A DNA stretch of 64,000 nucleotides from Yoonia sp. F2084L (GCF_023015625.1 NZ_JALKAH010000001.1:682001-746000); one strand, 5' to 3'; positions 16,657 through 26,661 are shown, counted from the stretch's first letter. Notes: a model not told the origin generated them from the letters alone. Made by a program: numbers and translations.

Positions 16657-18048
16657 ATGACCGACACACGCACAGAAACTGACAGCTTTGGCCCCCTTGA
16701 GGTGCCAAGCGACCGGTATTGGGGCGCACAAACGCAGCGTTCGATCATGAATTTCCCGATCGGTTGGGAAAAGCAACCGGTCGCGATTGTGCGTGGTCTG
16801 GGTGTGATCAAACAGGCCTGCGCGATCGCCAACAAAGAGCGCGGCAAGCTGGATGCTGAAAAAGCCGATGCAATCATTGCGGCCGCCGCCGAAGTCGTTG
16901 CTGGCAAGCTGGATGATCACTTTCCGCTGGTCGTTTGGCAGACCGGGTCTGGCACCCAATCGAACATGAATGCCAACGAGGTGATATCAAACCGCGCGAT
17001 TGAAATGCTTGGTGGCACCATTGGGTCAAAGGACCCCGTGCACCCAAATGACCATTGTAATATGGGACAATCCTCAAACGATACATTTCCGACAGCTATG
17101 CATATCGCGGTCGCAATGACGGCCCATGATGTACTGTTGCCCGGGCTGGCCAAGCTGCACGCTGTGCTCGAACAAAAGCAGATCGAGTTTGGCGATATCA
17201 TCAAGATCGGGCGCACTCATACAATGGACGCAACACCGCTGACATTGGGACAGGAGTTTTCCGGCTACACCCATCAGGTCGCGATGGGCATCCGCAGGAT
17301 CAAAGCCGCCCTGCCGGCAGTTTACGAACTGGCGCAAGGCGGCACGGCGGTCGGGACTGGTTTGAACACACCAAAAGGCTGGGGCGAAACAGTCGCGGCA
17401 CATATGGCGGAAATCACCGGCCTACCCTTCGTGACAGCACCTAACAAGTTTGAGGCGCTGGCCGCCCATGACGCATTGGTCGAAATGTCCGGTGCGCTGA
17501 AAACGGTTGCCGCCAGCCTTTATAAAATCGCCGCTGACGTGCGCATGTTGGGCTCTGGCCCGCGTTGCGGTCTGGGCGAGCTGATGTTGCCCGAAAATGA
17601 ACCCGGTTCCTCCATCATGCCCGGCAAAGTTAACCCCACGCAGGTTGAAGCACTGACGCAGGTTTGCGCGCATGTCATGGGCAATGACGCCGCCGTCGGT
17701 TTTGCAGGGTCACAGGGGCATTTTGAGCTGAACGTTATGAAACCAATGATGGCCTATAACGTGCTGCAATCTATGCAACTTTTGGGTGATGCCTCTGTCA
17801 CCTTCACCGACAACTGCGTTGTCGGCATCCAAGCCGATCGTACCCGGATCGAAAAGCTGATGCGGGAATCGCTTATGCTCGTGACGGCACTCGCGCCCAC
17901 AATCGGCTATGACAACGCAACGACCGTTGCCAAGACAGCGCATAAGAACGGCACGACGCTGAAGGAAGAAGCGATCAAGCTGGGCTTTGTGGATGAGGCA
18001 ACATTCGACAAGGTCGTGCGGCCAGAGGACATGATCGGTCCCAAATGA
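16657..18048 (+). CDS. fumC: Fumarate hydratase, class II
   Basis: A 463-residue homotetrameric TCA-cycle enzyme converting fumarate and malate. The superfamily signature [16 protein letters not shown] lies near residues 318-333, and the site residues include NMNANEV and [21 protein letters not shown]. Length is normal. GAAGGGGATC precedes the ATG. Overlaps the next small gene by 4 bases (ATGA), the conserved fumC-DUF4169-RHH order. Confidence 0.96.
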   Translation: MTDTRTETDSFGPLEVPSDRYWGAQTQRSIMNFPIGWEKQPVAIVRGLGVIKQACAIANKERGKLDAEKADAIIAAAAEVVAGKLDDHFPLVVWQTGSGTQSNMNANEVISNRAIEMLGGTIGSKDPVHPNDHCNMGQSSNDTFPTAMHIAVAMTAHDVLLPGLAKLHAVLEQKQIEFGDIIKIGRTHTMDATPLTLGQEFSGYTHQVAMGIRRIKAALPAVYELAQGGTAVGTGLNTPKGWGETVAAHMAEITGLPFVTAPNKFEALAAHDALVEMSGALKTVAASLYKIAADVRMLGSGPRCGLGELMLPENEPGSSIMPGKVNPTQVEALTQVCAHVMGNDAAVGFAGSQGHFELNVMKPMMAYNVLQSMQLLGDASVTFTDNCVVGIQADRTRIEKLMRESLMLVTALAPTIGYDNATTVAKTAHKNGTTLKEEAIKLGFVDEATFDKVVRPEDMIGPK

Positions 18049-18221
18049 AGCCGACTAACCTGAACCAAGCGCGAAAGGCCCGCACACGCGCCGAAGCGAA
18101 AGCCAAAGCGGATGAAAATGCCATCCGCTTTGGTCGCACAAAGGCCGAAAAGGTGCTTGATGCCGCCCGCAACGCCCAAGCCAGCGACCGGCTGTCACAA
18201 CTGAAATTCGAAGACGACTGA
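18045..18221 (+). CDS. DUF4169 family small protein
   Basis: A 58-residue, highly charged, Lys/Arg/Ala-rich helical protein ([20 protein letters not shown] near the start; ending SQLKFEDD). Its ATG overlaps the fumC stop and its TGA overlaps the next ATG, so it is firmly within the operon. The length and the KTRAEK-like repeats fit DUF4169. Function is unknown. Confidence 0.85.
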   Translation: MKPTNLNQARKARTRAEAKAKADENAIRFGRTKAEKVLDAARNAQASDRLSQLKFEDD

Positions 18222-18454
18222 TGGCACACCGCCGCCCTGTCAAACGATCGCTAACCCTGCGCGGTCACCGCACCAGCGTGTCTCTTGAAGATGTTTTTTG
18301 GGATGCGTTTCGCAATATCGCAGAAGCGGAGGGGCAAACCATCAACGGGCTTGCCGCCAAAATAGATGAAGCCCGAGGTGATCTCGGGCTTGCGTCAGCG
18401 ATTAGGATTTATGTGCTAGAGCATACGCTCGCGCAAAATCAGTCGTCAGCGTAA
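18221..18454 (+). CDS. Ribbon-helix-helix domain protein
   Basis: A 77-residue protein of the RHH_4 type: VKRSLTLRGHRTSVSLEDVF forms the beta strand that would contact DNA, followed by the two helices (WDAFRNIAEAEGQTINGLAAKI and ASAIRIYVLEHTL). It overlaps DUF4169 by one base and is probably a small DNA-binding or antitoxin-like regulator. It converges on, and overlaps by 16 bases, a minus-strand small gene. Confidence 0.85.
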   Translation: MAHRRPVKRSLTLRGHRTSVSLEDVFWDAFRNIAEAEGQTINGLAAKIDEARGDLGLASAIRIYVLEHTLAQNQSSA

Positions 18455-18681
18455 AGAGCGCCGCGCAAGTTCGACAGTTGCGCGCTCGCGTTCTTTTCGG
18501 TTTCGCTTAGCTTTGCTGGCCGAATTGGTTTCGTAGTTCGTGCCTTTTTATCAAAAAGCTTCGCGACCTGTGTGCCGTCCAATTGCTTTTTCGCAGTTGG
18601 CCTTGCCGACGTCGTGGACTTTTTACGCTTAAAGAGACCTGTAAGGCCTTTTCCTGATGAACCTGGAAGCGAAATGGTCAT
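18439..18681 (-). CDS. Small basic hypothetical protein
   Basis: An 80-residue open frame, Lys/Arg/Ser/Thr-rich (FKRKKSTTSARPTAKKQL; KARTTKPIRPAKLSETEK), with a short acidic end (LYADD). GGGGAGG lies 11 bases before its ATG. No family is recognised. Its 3' end overlaps the RHH gene by 16 bases tail to tail. Composition could suit a small nucleic-acid-binding protein, but it may be spurious. Confidence 0.4.
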   Translation of the reverse strand: MTISLPGSSGKGLTGLFKRKKSTTSARPTAKKQLDGTQVAKLFDKKARTTKPIRPAKLSETEKNASAQLSNLRGALYADD

Positions 18682-18922
18682 TTGAACTTAGGCCTCCCCT
18701 ATCGAGCCGATCAACTTGTTAATGTTGGTATGGCACAATGTGGGCGCCCCCGCAATTGTGCCTTTTTTAAAAAACAATACAAAACCTGCCTTAAGCCTAT
18801 ATTTTTCAATAACTTGCAAGAATCCGCTCACAAAATTGGCATCAAATACGTCGCGGCAACCCGTTTCAACTTGTCCAAAAATAAGTCCGAATCGCCCAGT
18901 CTGTGAGCAGATTGGAAACAAA

Positions 18923-20284
18923 TCAGCCCTTTCGGGGGCCGATTCGCAGCCAGATCCCTGCCTTTGCGCGCACCGTGAGATGCGCCACAGGCACCGGTTC
19001 GCGCCCTGCAACCACCTTGAATTCGTAGGCGCGCAGCAATCGCGCCAGTACAACCACCCCTTCGATCAAGGCAAACCCCGCGCCAGAGCAGATGCGCGGC
19101 CCCGCAGAAAACGGCAGATACGCATCACGCGCACAGGCTTTGCCATTTTCGGTGTCCCACCGCCCCGGATCAAAGCCGTCTGGATTGTCCCACAGTCGCG
19201 TGTGGCGATGCAGATGCCAGGGTGAGACAACCACCTGAGCGCCGGGTTTGAGGTGACGCCCTCGAAACACCTCTGGTTTCACCGTTTCGCGCACCATCAT
19301 CGGCACGGCAGGATAAAGCCTGAGCGTTTCGCGAAATACATCCCGGGTCTGCTTGAGCTGGGACAGATCGGCGAAGTCCCCACTGAAAGTCGCGGCTTCT
19401 TTTGCCAACTTGTCTTGCCAGTCTGGGTAAAGCGCCAGCAGATAAAGCGCCCATGATAGCGCAGCCGCACTAGTTTCATGCCCTGCCAGAAAGAAGATCG
19501 CGACCTGATCAACCATCTCCTCCACAGTGAAGGTCTCGCCTGTGTCAGGGTCCTTTGTTGTCATGATTTTCGTGGCCAGATCATCGGGCGCATCACCTGC
19601 TGCAATCAGCGCCAAACGCTCTTCTGTCAGCTTGGTGATCAATGCACGGATCTTTTTTGCTGTGGCCCGCGTCTCGGACCGGAAAAAGCGTGGCATCCAC
19701 GCAGGACCACGCACAAAAGCGGCAAGGTTCAGGATCGGCTGTGTGCGCTGATAGGCCCGAAATGCCTCAAACACCTCCTGTGCGGTTTCATCCTCAATCG
19801 GGATCGAAAATAACGTGCGAAATATCACGTCAGCCGCGATATGGCTGGTGATCGCCTCGATCTCTTGCGGCACGCCACCGGTGCCTGAGCTAAGCCTCGC
19901 CACACCTGCATCAGCGGCATCGCGGATACCGGGATAGGTATCGCGCAGGCGCCCGCCTTCAAACGCAGGATCAATGATGCGCCGCTGACGCTTCCATGTC
20001 TCGCCATTGGTCAGGAACACGCTGTCACCCAGCAAGGGCCGCAACCCAGCGCCGATCCGGTCGGACTTTGGAAAGGCGTCAGGGTTCGTTATCAGCACTT
20101 GTTTGATCAGATCAGGGTCATTGATCAGGTAGCTTTGAAAGAAAGGCGTGCGAAACTCAGCCATCCACGCACGGTAGAGTTTGGCTGGCTGCGCAGAGAG
20201 GATATCGGCGCGAAACAGGTGCATATAGCGCCAAAGCGATACTTTTTCGGGCCGCGATGCTGGCTTAGGCGGCAGCGGCGTCAT
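18923..20284 (-). CDS. Cytochrome P450
   Basis: A 453-residue heme monooxygenase. Seen are the oxygen-binding I-helix FLAGHETSAAALSW, the ExxR K-helix in FRETLRLYPAVPMM, and the heme-cysteine loop FSAGPRICSGAGFALIEG near residues 395-412. The long form with this K-helix resembles the CYP4/CYP102-like membrane-type P450s rather than the short camphor type, though no membrane anchor is seen. No ferredoxin or reductase gene is adjacent. Overlaps the upstream membrane hydrolase-like gene by 4 bases (ATGA), so the two probably act together. Substrate unknown, fatty acids or alkanes being possible. Confidence 0.92.
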   Translation of the reverse strand: MTPLPPKPASRPEKVSLWRYMHLFRADILSAQPAKLYRAWMAEFRTPFFQSYLINDPDLIKQVLITNPDAFPKSDRIGAGLRPLLGDSVFLTNGETWKRQRRIIDPAFEGGRLRDTYPGIRDAADAGVARLSSGTGGVPQEIEAITSHIAADVIFRTLFSIPIEDETAQEVFEAFRAYQRTQPILNLAAFVRGPAWMPRFFRSETRATAKKIRALITKLTEERLALIAAGDAPDDLATKIMTTKDPDTGETFTVEEMVDQVAIFFLAGHETSAAALSWALYLLALYPDWQDKLAKEAATFSGDFADLSQLKQTRDVFRETLRLYPAVPMMVRETVKPEVFRGRHLKPGAQVVVSPWHLHRHTRLWDNPDGFDPGRWDTENGKACARDAYLPFSAGPRICSGAGFALIEGVVVLARLLRAYEFKVVAGREPVPVAHLTVRAKAGIWLRIGPRKG

Positions 20285-21555
20285 GGCATGAGCGACGTGT
20301 AGTTGGATACAGGAATGTCGATCCGCGACCCTGATGGCTTACGCCCCGCATAACGATCCGCAAGCAAAACCGGCCCGGCGGTGATCTGAAAGTAATCATA
20401 GTCCTTTGGCTGATCGAATGCGCAAAGATACTGAAAATGCAGCCGGAAAAACCGCCAACGCAGTGCCTTCCAGCGCGCTGGTGACAGGCTTTGGGTAAAG
20501 GCCGCCGAAATCACCAGTGGCCACTGTTTTCCAGGCGGCGTCACGCCGGTCACCGCGACTGGATCGCAAAGCGCAAAGCAACACCCATCGCCGGGGGCTG
20601 ACACGTCCACCCATGTCAGCCGCCTCTGCGTGGCCAGAAACGCCAGATCGCTGCGCAGACGCCTTGCACGCGGCAGGAAAGACACCATCGGAACAACCTG
20701 CCCCAACGACAAAAACGCCAGCTGCGGACCATCGGCGCGCATGTGCCCTGCGCGGATCACGTCAGCAATGATCGACACCGCAAGATGTGCGCCAGATGAA
20801 TGGCCAACGACAAGTACCTCATCCACATCCTCTGCCAGAGCGCCTGCAATAATGTCCGCGAAGACCGCCATCCGTTGCTCAAGCTCTGGCGGGTTTTCTC
20901 CACGCAGTTGGGCCGAATAGGCGTAGTCATGCATCAGGTAGTAGGCAAAAAGCTTGTTGTCGCGCGCCTTGAACCAGCGCAGCAAGAAAATGGTGATGCC
21001 AATCAATAAGGCCCATTTGATACCCCAAGCGATCCATGCAATCGCTTGAAAAACAGCGCCCTCTGTTACGCCGACCAAGCCTACCGCGCCCAATAGCAGG
21101 CGCTCAACAAGACCACCCAAGAATGCGCCAAGCAGGATCGCCCCGATCAACTGGGCCAGCAGCATCACAACCGGATACAGGGCCGCGATGACCGGGCCTT
21201 TGCGCATCCACATCAGACGCCGCAGTGTCCCGGTCCTGATATAGAGCCACGATGTCTGCAAAAGCTGCCAATAGGTCGCGGGGATCGACTGTGCCATGCT
21301 GCTGCGCACGATGTCGGACCAGACAAGAACGTCGACTTGGCTAAGCACCGGTTGGCCATCAATCCGGGCGCCCACAGACCACCGAAAGGAATCGTCCGAG
21401 GTTTCCGCCTTCAACGCAATTTCATACCCGCTGATCTGCGCTTGTGCCGCAGCTTCCGTGCGGTAGAGTTCCCGATACCGGCGGGGGTGCATTGGGTCAT
21501 AGCCGGGAATATGAAAAACCCGCCGTCTGCTGACCTGCCTTGATTGCGCGTTCAT
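20281..21555 (-). CDS. Membrane protein with an alpha/beta-hydrolase-like nucleophile elbow
   Basis: A 424-residue protein with no named family that I recognise. A soluble N-terminal part starts with RRVFHIPGYDPMHPRRYREL, where HIPGYDP resembles the HG-type oxyanion strand of hydrolases. Two or three hydrophobic segments follow (about residues 125-200). Then comes a C-terminal part with VLVVGHSSGAHLAVSIIADV, a G-x-S-x-G nucleophile elbow (about 246-265). A possible late acid or histidine is not clear. It directly precedes and overlaps the P450 gene. Serine esterase or lipase activity at the membrane is an inference. Confidence 0.65.
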   Translation of the reverse strand: MNAQSRQVSRRRVFHIPGYDPMHPRRYRELYRTEAAAQAQISGYEIALKAETSDDSFRWSVGARIDGQPVLSQVDVLVWSDIVRSSMAQSIPATYWQLLQTSWLYIRTGTLRRLMWMRKGPVIAALYPVVMLLAQLIGAILLGAFLGGLVERLLLGAVGLVGVTEGAVFQAIAWIAWGIKWALLIGITIFLLRWFKARDNKLFAYYLMHDYAYSAQLRGENPPELEQRMAVFADIIAGALAEDVDEVLVVGHSSGAHLAVSIIADVIRAGHMRADGPQLAFLSLGQVVPMVSFLPRARRLRSDLAFLATQRRLTWVDVSAPGDGCCFALCDPVAVTGVTPPGKQWPLVISAAFTQSLSPARWKALRWRFFRLHFQYLCAFDQPKDYDYFQITAGPVLLADRYAGRKPSGSRIDIPVSNYTSLMP

Positions 21556-21586
21556 CGCCGTCCCTTGCTGATGCCTCGGGCGCAGA

Positions 21587-22342
21587 TTAGCCGATTAATG
21601 CCAGCGCTGGGAACCTTTCAAGCAGCCAATAGCTGAATGCCGCAAATTGGCCAGTCATCATCATCAAACCCACGGTCCACAAAAGCAGACCCGAGACTTT
21701 TTCAATCCGGTCCATGTGCCGTTTCATCCAATTCATGACACCTTTCAAACGCGGAAAGAAGGCAGCGACAAGCAGAAACGGAATGCCCAAACCCAGCGCA
21801 TAGACCGCCAACAGAATGGTGCCGCGCGACACATCCGCCTCGGATGCGGCGAGGCTGAGGATCGCACCAAGGATTGGGCCCAGGCAGGGCGTCCATCCGA
21901 AAGCGAAAGCAAGACCCAGAAGGTAGGCACCGAAGGCCGATCCGCCTTTATCGCCGGCGTCCACCCGCAATTCTCGGTCCAGAAATCCGATCCGAAAGAC
22001 GCCCACGAAATGCGCGCCAAGGACCATGATCAGCGCGCCGGCAACGACCACGAACCAGTCCTGCACCTGCAACAGCATCCGGCCCATCGTCGAAAACGCG
22101 AGGCCGAGCAAAAGGAAAATCGTTGACAGCCCGAGAACAAAGAAAACAGCCGAAACAAACACACGGCGGCGCGCGGTCTTGGTTTCTTCCATCTCGCTGA
22201 CGGACACGCCGCCCATGTAAGCAAGGTATGGCGGAACAACAGGCAAAACACAGGGGCTCAGGAACGACAGAATCCCCGCCAACATCGCAATCAGCATTGC
22301 GGGCAGCAAAGCGGCATCAAAAATCAGGGCGGTGTCGAGCAT
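21587..22342 (-). CDS. ccdA: Cytochrome c biogenesis protein CcdA (DsbD transmembrane family)
   Basis: A 251-residue membrane protein with six hydrophobic segments that carries reducing equivalents across the inner membrane for heme c attachment. The paired cysteines in segments 1 and 4 are visible: SFLSPCVLPVVPPYLAYMGG and AFGWTPCLGPILGAILSLA. Start set at the ATG 22342 with AGGAAG upstream; a GTG six codons earlier is less likely. Divergent from the TusA-like gene. Confidence 0.92.
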   Translation of the reverse strand: MLDTALIFDAALLPAMLIAMLAGILSFLSPCVLPVVPPYLAYMGGVSVSEMEETKTARRRVFVSAVFFVLGLSTIFLLLGLAFSTMGRMLLQVQDWFVVVAGALIMVLGAHFVGVFRIGFLDRELRVDAGDKGGSAFGAYLLGLAFAFGWTPCLGPILGAILSLAASEADVSRGTILLAVYALGLGIPFLLVAAFFPRLKGVMNWMKRHMDRIEKVSGLLLWTVGLMMMTGQFAAFSYWLLERFPALALIG

Positions 22343-22448
22343 AAGGGTCTTCCTTCGCACCCTACCTATGTCAGCACGCGCAATAGGTCACGGTCCAAGA
22401 TGTCACAACTTGGTGGACAAAATGAAACATCGCCCCTACCTCGGTGTT

Positions 22449-22676
22449 ATGACTTATGACGCTGATCTTGATGCAAAAGGGCTGCTTTGTCCCCTGCCCG
22501 TTCTGAAGGCACGCAAACGCTTGCAGGCGCTGACCTCTGGTCAGGTTTTGCGGGTCTTGGCGGATGATCCGGCTGCAATTGTCGATGTCCCACACTTCTG
22601 CGCGGAATCGGGGCATGAACTGATCGGAACTGATGAAGTGGCCAGCGGCCAACTTTATTTCATCAAAAAAGCCTGA
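22449..22676 (+). CDS. TusA-family sulfur carrier protein
   Basis: A 75-residue protein of the SirA/TusA/YedF family, carrying persulfide sulfur on the cysteine of the conserved DAKGLLCPLPVLKARK (about residues 7-22). The start was placed at 22449 because the family begins a few residues before DAKG; an ATG at 22422 is possible. Its 3' end overlaps the convergent epimerase gene by 22 bases. Confidence 0.88.
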   Translation: MTYDADLDAKGLLCPLPVLKARKRLQALTSGQVLRVLADDPAAIVDVPHFCAESGHELIGTDEVASGQLYFIKKA

Positions 22677-23623
22677 TCGAGGATCTCGTCAAAGCTGGCA
22701 TCCCCTACAAACCCAAGTGATTGTGCAAGGCGCGTATCGAACAACGTCGGCCACGTCCCAACGATATCAATGATCCGCTGATCCGGCGTCATCTCGATGA
22801 GATCTGCCGTGCCGTCACCGGCGCGCGCACGTAATGCTGCGATCATGCTCAGAACCTGCACACGCAGGCCGGGAACGTTTACCGCCCCAAAACTGGGCCA
22901 ATCAGCCTGCTGGACAGATGGCGCATGCAAAAGAGCGGCAACAGCGGCATCCGGTGAAGCCACCCAAAGCGCCATTTCAGGATCAACCGGGCAAATCGCA
23001 GGTACACCGGCAAGCGGTTCGCGGATAATGGAGGATGCAAACGACGATGCCGCCGCATTGGGTTTACCGGGGCGCACGGTTACTGTGGGCAAGCGCAGCG
23101 TGCGGGCATCAGCCCAGCCGCGCCTGCGGTAATCTGCCATCACCAGTTCGGCCATCGCCTTGGTCACGCCATAGGTATTTTGTGGCTGGATTTGTGTGGC
23201 TTCTGTCAGGGGCTCGACCGGGTTGCAGCCATAGACAGCCAACGACGACGTACCGATCACAAGAACACCCGGCTGCTTTGCACGCGCCGCCTCTAGCACC
23301 GCGTTGGTGCCGCCCAAGTTGACGCGCATCCCCAGATCATAGTCCGCCTCGGCCTGCCCGCTGACGACGGCAGCGAGATGATAGATCAAAGCCACATCCT
23401 CTGGCATGGCTTCAAGGACCGCGTCATTATCTGCAATGTTGATCGCATTGAACGTCGTGCCGGGCAGAACCGGTACGCGCGCATTCGGCTGATCCCAAAG
23501 ATGTATTTGCGGATCGGTCAGACGCTGCCCACCCAGCAGCGTCACGCCATTTTCAGATATCCGTTTGGCCAGCGCCGCGCCAAGAAAACCGCAGCCCCCG
23601 GTAATAACAACGCTGCCGGACAT
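22655..23623 (-). CDS. NAD-dependent epimerase/dehydratase, D-erythronate dehydrogenase-like
   Basis: A 322-residue extended short-chain dehydrogenase. The NAD site VVITGGCGFLGAALA is at residues 5-19, and the catalytic Ser-Tyr-Lys are in GTSSLAVYG and NTYGVTKAMAELV (YxxxK near 150). The sequence resembles DenD, which oxidises D-erythronate, especially RLPTVTVRPGKPNAAASSF. Start at 23623 overlaps the RNase E stop (TAATG). No kinase or isomerase of that pathway is adjacent, so the exact substrate is uncertain. Confidence 0.85.
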   Translation of the reverse strand: MSGSVVITGGCGFLGAALAKRISENGVTLLGGQRLTDPQIHLWDQPNARVPVLPGTTFNAINIADNDAVLEAMPEDVALIYHLAAVVSGQAEADYDLGMRVNLGGTNAVLEAARAKQPGVLVIGTSSLAVYGCNPVEPLTEATQIQPQNTYGVTKAMAELVMADYRRRGWADARTLRLPTVTVRPGKPNAAASSFASSIIREPLAGVPAICPVDPEMALWVASPDAAVAALLHAPSVQQADWPSFGAVNVPGLRVQVLSMIAALRARAGDGTADLIEMTPDQRIIDIVGTWPTLFDTRLAQSLGFVGDASFDEILDQAFLMK

Positions 23624-26250
23624 TAGCGGCCCAGCGACCACCATCCCTTGCGCTTGGGCTTGTCCGCAACTGGTTCAGCCTGAGCAACGGGTTCGGGTGC
23701 AGGGGCTGGTTCGGCCACAGGCGCAGGTTCTGGTGTCACCGGAGTCTCAACCACAGGCTCGGCTGCCGCCTCAACAAGCGCAGTTTCGGCCTTTGGCTTA
23801 GCACGGCTGCGCCGCTTGGGCTTTGGTTTTTCCTCAGCTGCAGCAGCGTCCTTGTCAGCTTCTACCGCCGTTGCTTCAGCCACTGGTGCCTCTGCAACCG
23901 GCTCTGCTTTCTTACGACGGGTACGCTTTTTTGGCGCAGGCTTTTCGTCCGCAACCTCGTCGGCGGGCTTCTCTTCCGCAACAACAGTCTCAGCGGCGTC
24001 TTCGGCCACAGGCTCCGCCTTTTTACGACGGGTACGCGTCCGCTTGGGTTTTTCTTCAGGTGCCGGAGCGTTCTCGGTTACTTCAGCAACTGGTGCATCT
24101 GCCGCAGCCTCCTGTGGCACAGCTTCGGCTTCACCATCCGCAGCATCTGACTGTTGGTTCTGGTTTTCACCGTTATTGTTCGCACCACCCCGACGACGCC
24201 GACGACGACGGCGCTTGCGCTTGGGACGGTCTTCGTCCTCTGCCGCTTCGACGGGTGCGTCTTCGCTCACATCCTCGTCTACGATGACGCCGGCGTTGTC
24301 ATCTTCGTCGTCATCCATGCCGATGGCTGAACTGACGAATGGCGCTGCATCTGGCACAATGCGGGTCGCTGTCTTGAATTTCTCAATCGCAAAGTCAGGT
24401 GAAACCAACGTCGGATCGCATTCGATCCGCACAGACATGCCGTAGCGCGCTTCGATATCCGCGATATGTTCGCGCTTGCCGTTCATCAGGAAGTTGGCAA
24501 TCGAAATCGGCGCTTTGACCAGCACTTCTTTGGACCGACCGCGCACACCCTCTTCTTCCAAGGCGCGCAGGATCGAAAGTGCGACGTTATCATCAGAGCG
24601 CAACAGACCGGTCCCGTGACAGTGCGAACACATCTGGGTTGTGGCCTCCAACATACCAGGACGCAGACGCTGACGCGACATTTCCATCAGGCCAAAACCC
24701 GAAATACGGCCCACCTGGATTCGGGCGCGATCTGTCTTGAGCTTGTCTTTAAAACGCTTCTCAACGGCGGCATTATTGCGACGCTCGTCCATATCAATGA
24801 AGTCGATGACAATCAGACCTGCAAGGTCACGCAAGCGCAGCTGACGGGCCACCTCATCGGCGGCTTCAAGGTTGGTTTTCGTCGCCGTTTGCTCAATCGA
24901 CCCTTCCTTGGTCGCCCGGCCAGAGTTCACGTCGATGGCGACCAATGCCTCGGTGATCCCAATGACGATGTAGCCGCCAGAGGGCAGTTGCACGGTCGGA
25001 TTGAACATGCCGTTCAGATAGCCTTCAACCTGAAAACGGGCATAAAGCGGCAGCTGTTCGGTATAGAACTTCACGTTTTTGGCGTGGGACGGCATGATCA
25101 TCTTCATGAAGTCTTTCGCGGTGCGATAACCCGCCTCGCCTGCCACGATCACCTCGTCGATCTCTTTGGAATAAAGATCGCGGATCGACCGTTTGATCAG
25201 GTCACCCTCTTCGTAGATTTTCGCAGGTGCGGTCGATTTCAACGTCAACTCGCGAATCTGTTCCCACATACGTTGCAAGTATTCGTAGTCGCGCTTGATC
25301 TCGGCCTTTGTGCGCTGCGATCCGGCGGTGCGAATGATCAGACCTGCACCTTCTGGCACGGTCATGGAATTGGCGATTTCTTTCAGCTTCTTGCGGTCAG
25401 CAGCGTTCGTGATCTTGCGGCTGATCCCGCCACCGCGTGCGGTGTTGGGCATCAAAACACAGTAGCGACCAGCAAGCGAAAGGTAAGTCGTCAGCGCAGC
25501 ACCTTTGTTGCCGCGCTCTTCCTTCACAACTTGGATCAAGAGAATCTGGCGAACCTTGACGACTTCCTGAATCTTATAGCGTTTCGGGCGCGGCTTGCGC
25601 ACGGGGCGCACGTCATCGGTGTCGTCTTCTTCAGCGACACTTTCGATGGTTTCGTCCTTGGACTTCGGATCAGCTTTTGGCTGTTCCTCATCGTCGTCAT
25701 CATCATCATCTTCTTCACCGGCGGCAGGCGTTTCCACGGGCGTCTCAGCAACCAGCTCCATGGGCGAGCTGCCCTCTTCGCTGTCGTCAAGATCAATGGT
25801 TTCCATACCCGCGATGTCGCCAGAGGTTTCTTCCTCAGGCGTCTCAACCTCGCCTGTGATGACAGCATCATCGGTCGCGACATCAGCGGCTTTCGCGCGG
25901 CGGCGACGGCGTTTTGGTTTGGGCTTTTCTTCCTCGGCGTCGGCCTCAGCCTTCAGGCTTTCGGCATAGGCCTTTTCCTCAGCGATCAGCGCTTCGCGGT
26001 CAGCAACCGGGATCTGATAGTAGTCAGGGTGGATTTCCGAGAAGGCAAGGAAGCCATGACGATTGCCGCCATAGTCCACAAACGCTGCCTGCAGCGATGG
26101 TTCAACCCGTGTTACCTTGGCGAGGTAGATGTTGCCGGCAAGCTGGCGCTTGAACTGGCTTTCAAAATCAAATTCTTCGACTTTGTTTCCGTCGACCACA
26201 ACAACGCGGGTTTCTTCCGCATGTGTGGCATCTATTAGCATTTTCTTTGG
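23623..26250 (-). CDS. rne: Ribonuclease E/G family endoribonuclease
   Basis: An 875-residue RNA-degradosome nuclease. It starts MPKKMLIDATHAEE and has an S1 domain (about 35-90) interrupted by a long insertion (about 80-225) of acidic and Arg/Lys-rich runs, usual in alphaproteobacterial RNase E. The catalytic part follows, with VDVNSGRATKEGSIEQTATKTN-type residues, DLAGLIVIDFIDM and the zinc link CSHCHGTG. The C-terminal third is disordered: a basic RNA-binding run (KRKRRRRRRRR) followed by tandem RTRRKKAEPVAE-like repeats, ending KPKRKGWWSLGR. A 411-base leader without a gene precedes it. Confidence 0.95.
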   Translation of the reverse strand, partial: PKKMLIDATHAEETRVVVVDGNKVEEFDFESQFKRQLAGNIYLAKVTRVEPSLQAAFVDYGGNRHGFLAFSEIHPDYYQIPVADREALIAEEKAYAESLKAEADAEEEKPKPKRRRRRAKAADVATDDAVITGEVETPEEETSGDIAGMETIDLDDSEEGSSPMELVAETPVETPAAGEEDDDDDDDEEQPKADPKSKDETIESVAEEDDTDDVRPVRKPRPKRYKIQEVVKVRQILLIQVVKEERGNKGAALTTYLSLAGRYCVLMPNTARGGGISRKITNAADRKKLKEIANSMTVPEGAGLIIRTAGSQRTKAEIKRDYEYLQRMWEQIRELTLKSTAPAKIYEEGDLIKRSIRDLYSKEIDEVIVAGEAGYRTAKDFMKMIMPSHAKNVKFYTEQLPLYARFQVEGYLNGMFNPTVQLPSGGYIVIGITEALVAIDVNSGRATKEGSIEQTATKTNLEAADEVARQLRLRDLAGLIVIDFIDMDERRNNAAVEKRFKDKLKTDRARIQVGRISGFGLMEMSRQRLRPGMLEATTQMCSHCHGTGLLRSDDNVALSILRALEEEGVRGRSKEVLVKAPISIANFLMNGKREHIADIEARYGMSVRIECDPTLVSPDFAIEKFKTATRIVPDAAPFVSSAIGMDDDEDDNAGVIVDEDVSEDAPVEAAEDEDRPKRKRRRRRRRRGGANNNGENQNQQSDAADGEAEAVPQEAAADAPVAEVTENAPAPEEKPKRTRTRRKKAEPVAEDAAETVVAEEKPADEVADEKPAPKKRTRRKKAEPVAEAPVAEATAVEADKDAAAAEEKPKPKRRSRAKPKAETALVEAAAEPVVETPVTPEPAPVAEPAPAPEPVAQAEPVADKPKRKGWWSLGR

Positions 26251-26661
26251 CATTTTGTCCGTTCGCACATAACCGCGAGGGCGCCCCGGGAGGCGCTGTT
26301 GTCCGTGTTACATGTCTGATGTTGGCGATTTGCGCGCGGGCTGTGCCAGCACCCCTTGGGGCGGCTGCATCGTGCCTCATGTTTTGCGCGCTTTGCATCG
26401 CGTTTCTCTCCGGCCCCCGCTATGGCGACCCATTCATGGCCCGGTCGGCGTTTTCCGCGCGACCAAGGGCGTTCTTCTGACCCATAAGGATCAAATCAGC
26501 TGCGACGCTTTGATAGATGACCAAATACATCGCAGAGAATCTCATCGGATGGCACCGCGCAACCAACGCGCGGACATCCGTGTCTCATACATAGTAGAGG
26601 AAGGGTCGGTTTTACAATGGCAATTGTGCAAACTATCCACACACGGCAAAGTTGTGGGTCT
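26251..26661 (-). other. 411-base rne leader without a supported gene
   Basis: No convincing coding frame is seen on either strand. It contains a stem-loop at 26547-26579: GGATG/CATCC outside and CCGCGC/GCGCGG inside, with a 7-base loop. Given its place between the MFS stop and the RNase E start, most of it may be rne 5' UTR. RNase E is autoregulated through its leader in E. coli; the same here is inference. Confidence 0.4.

Noticed and set aside
24466..26238. 590-codon open frame on the plus strand inside rne
   Set aside because: It is fully antisense to a well-supported RNase E gene and arises from the GC-biased third positions; no protein-like motifs.
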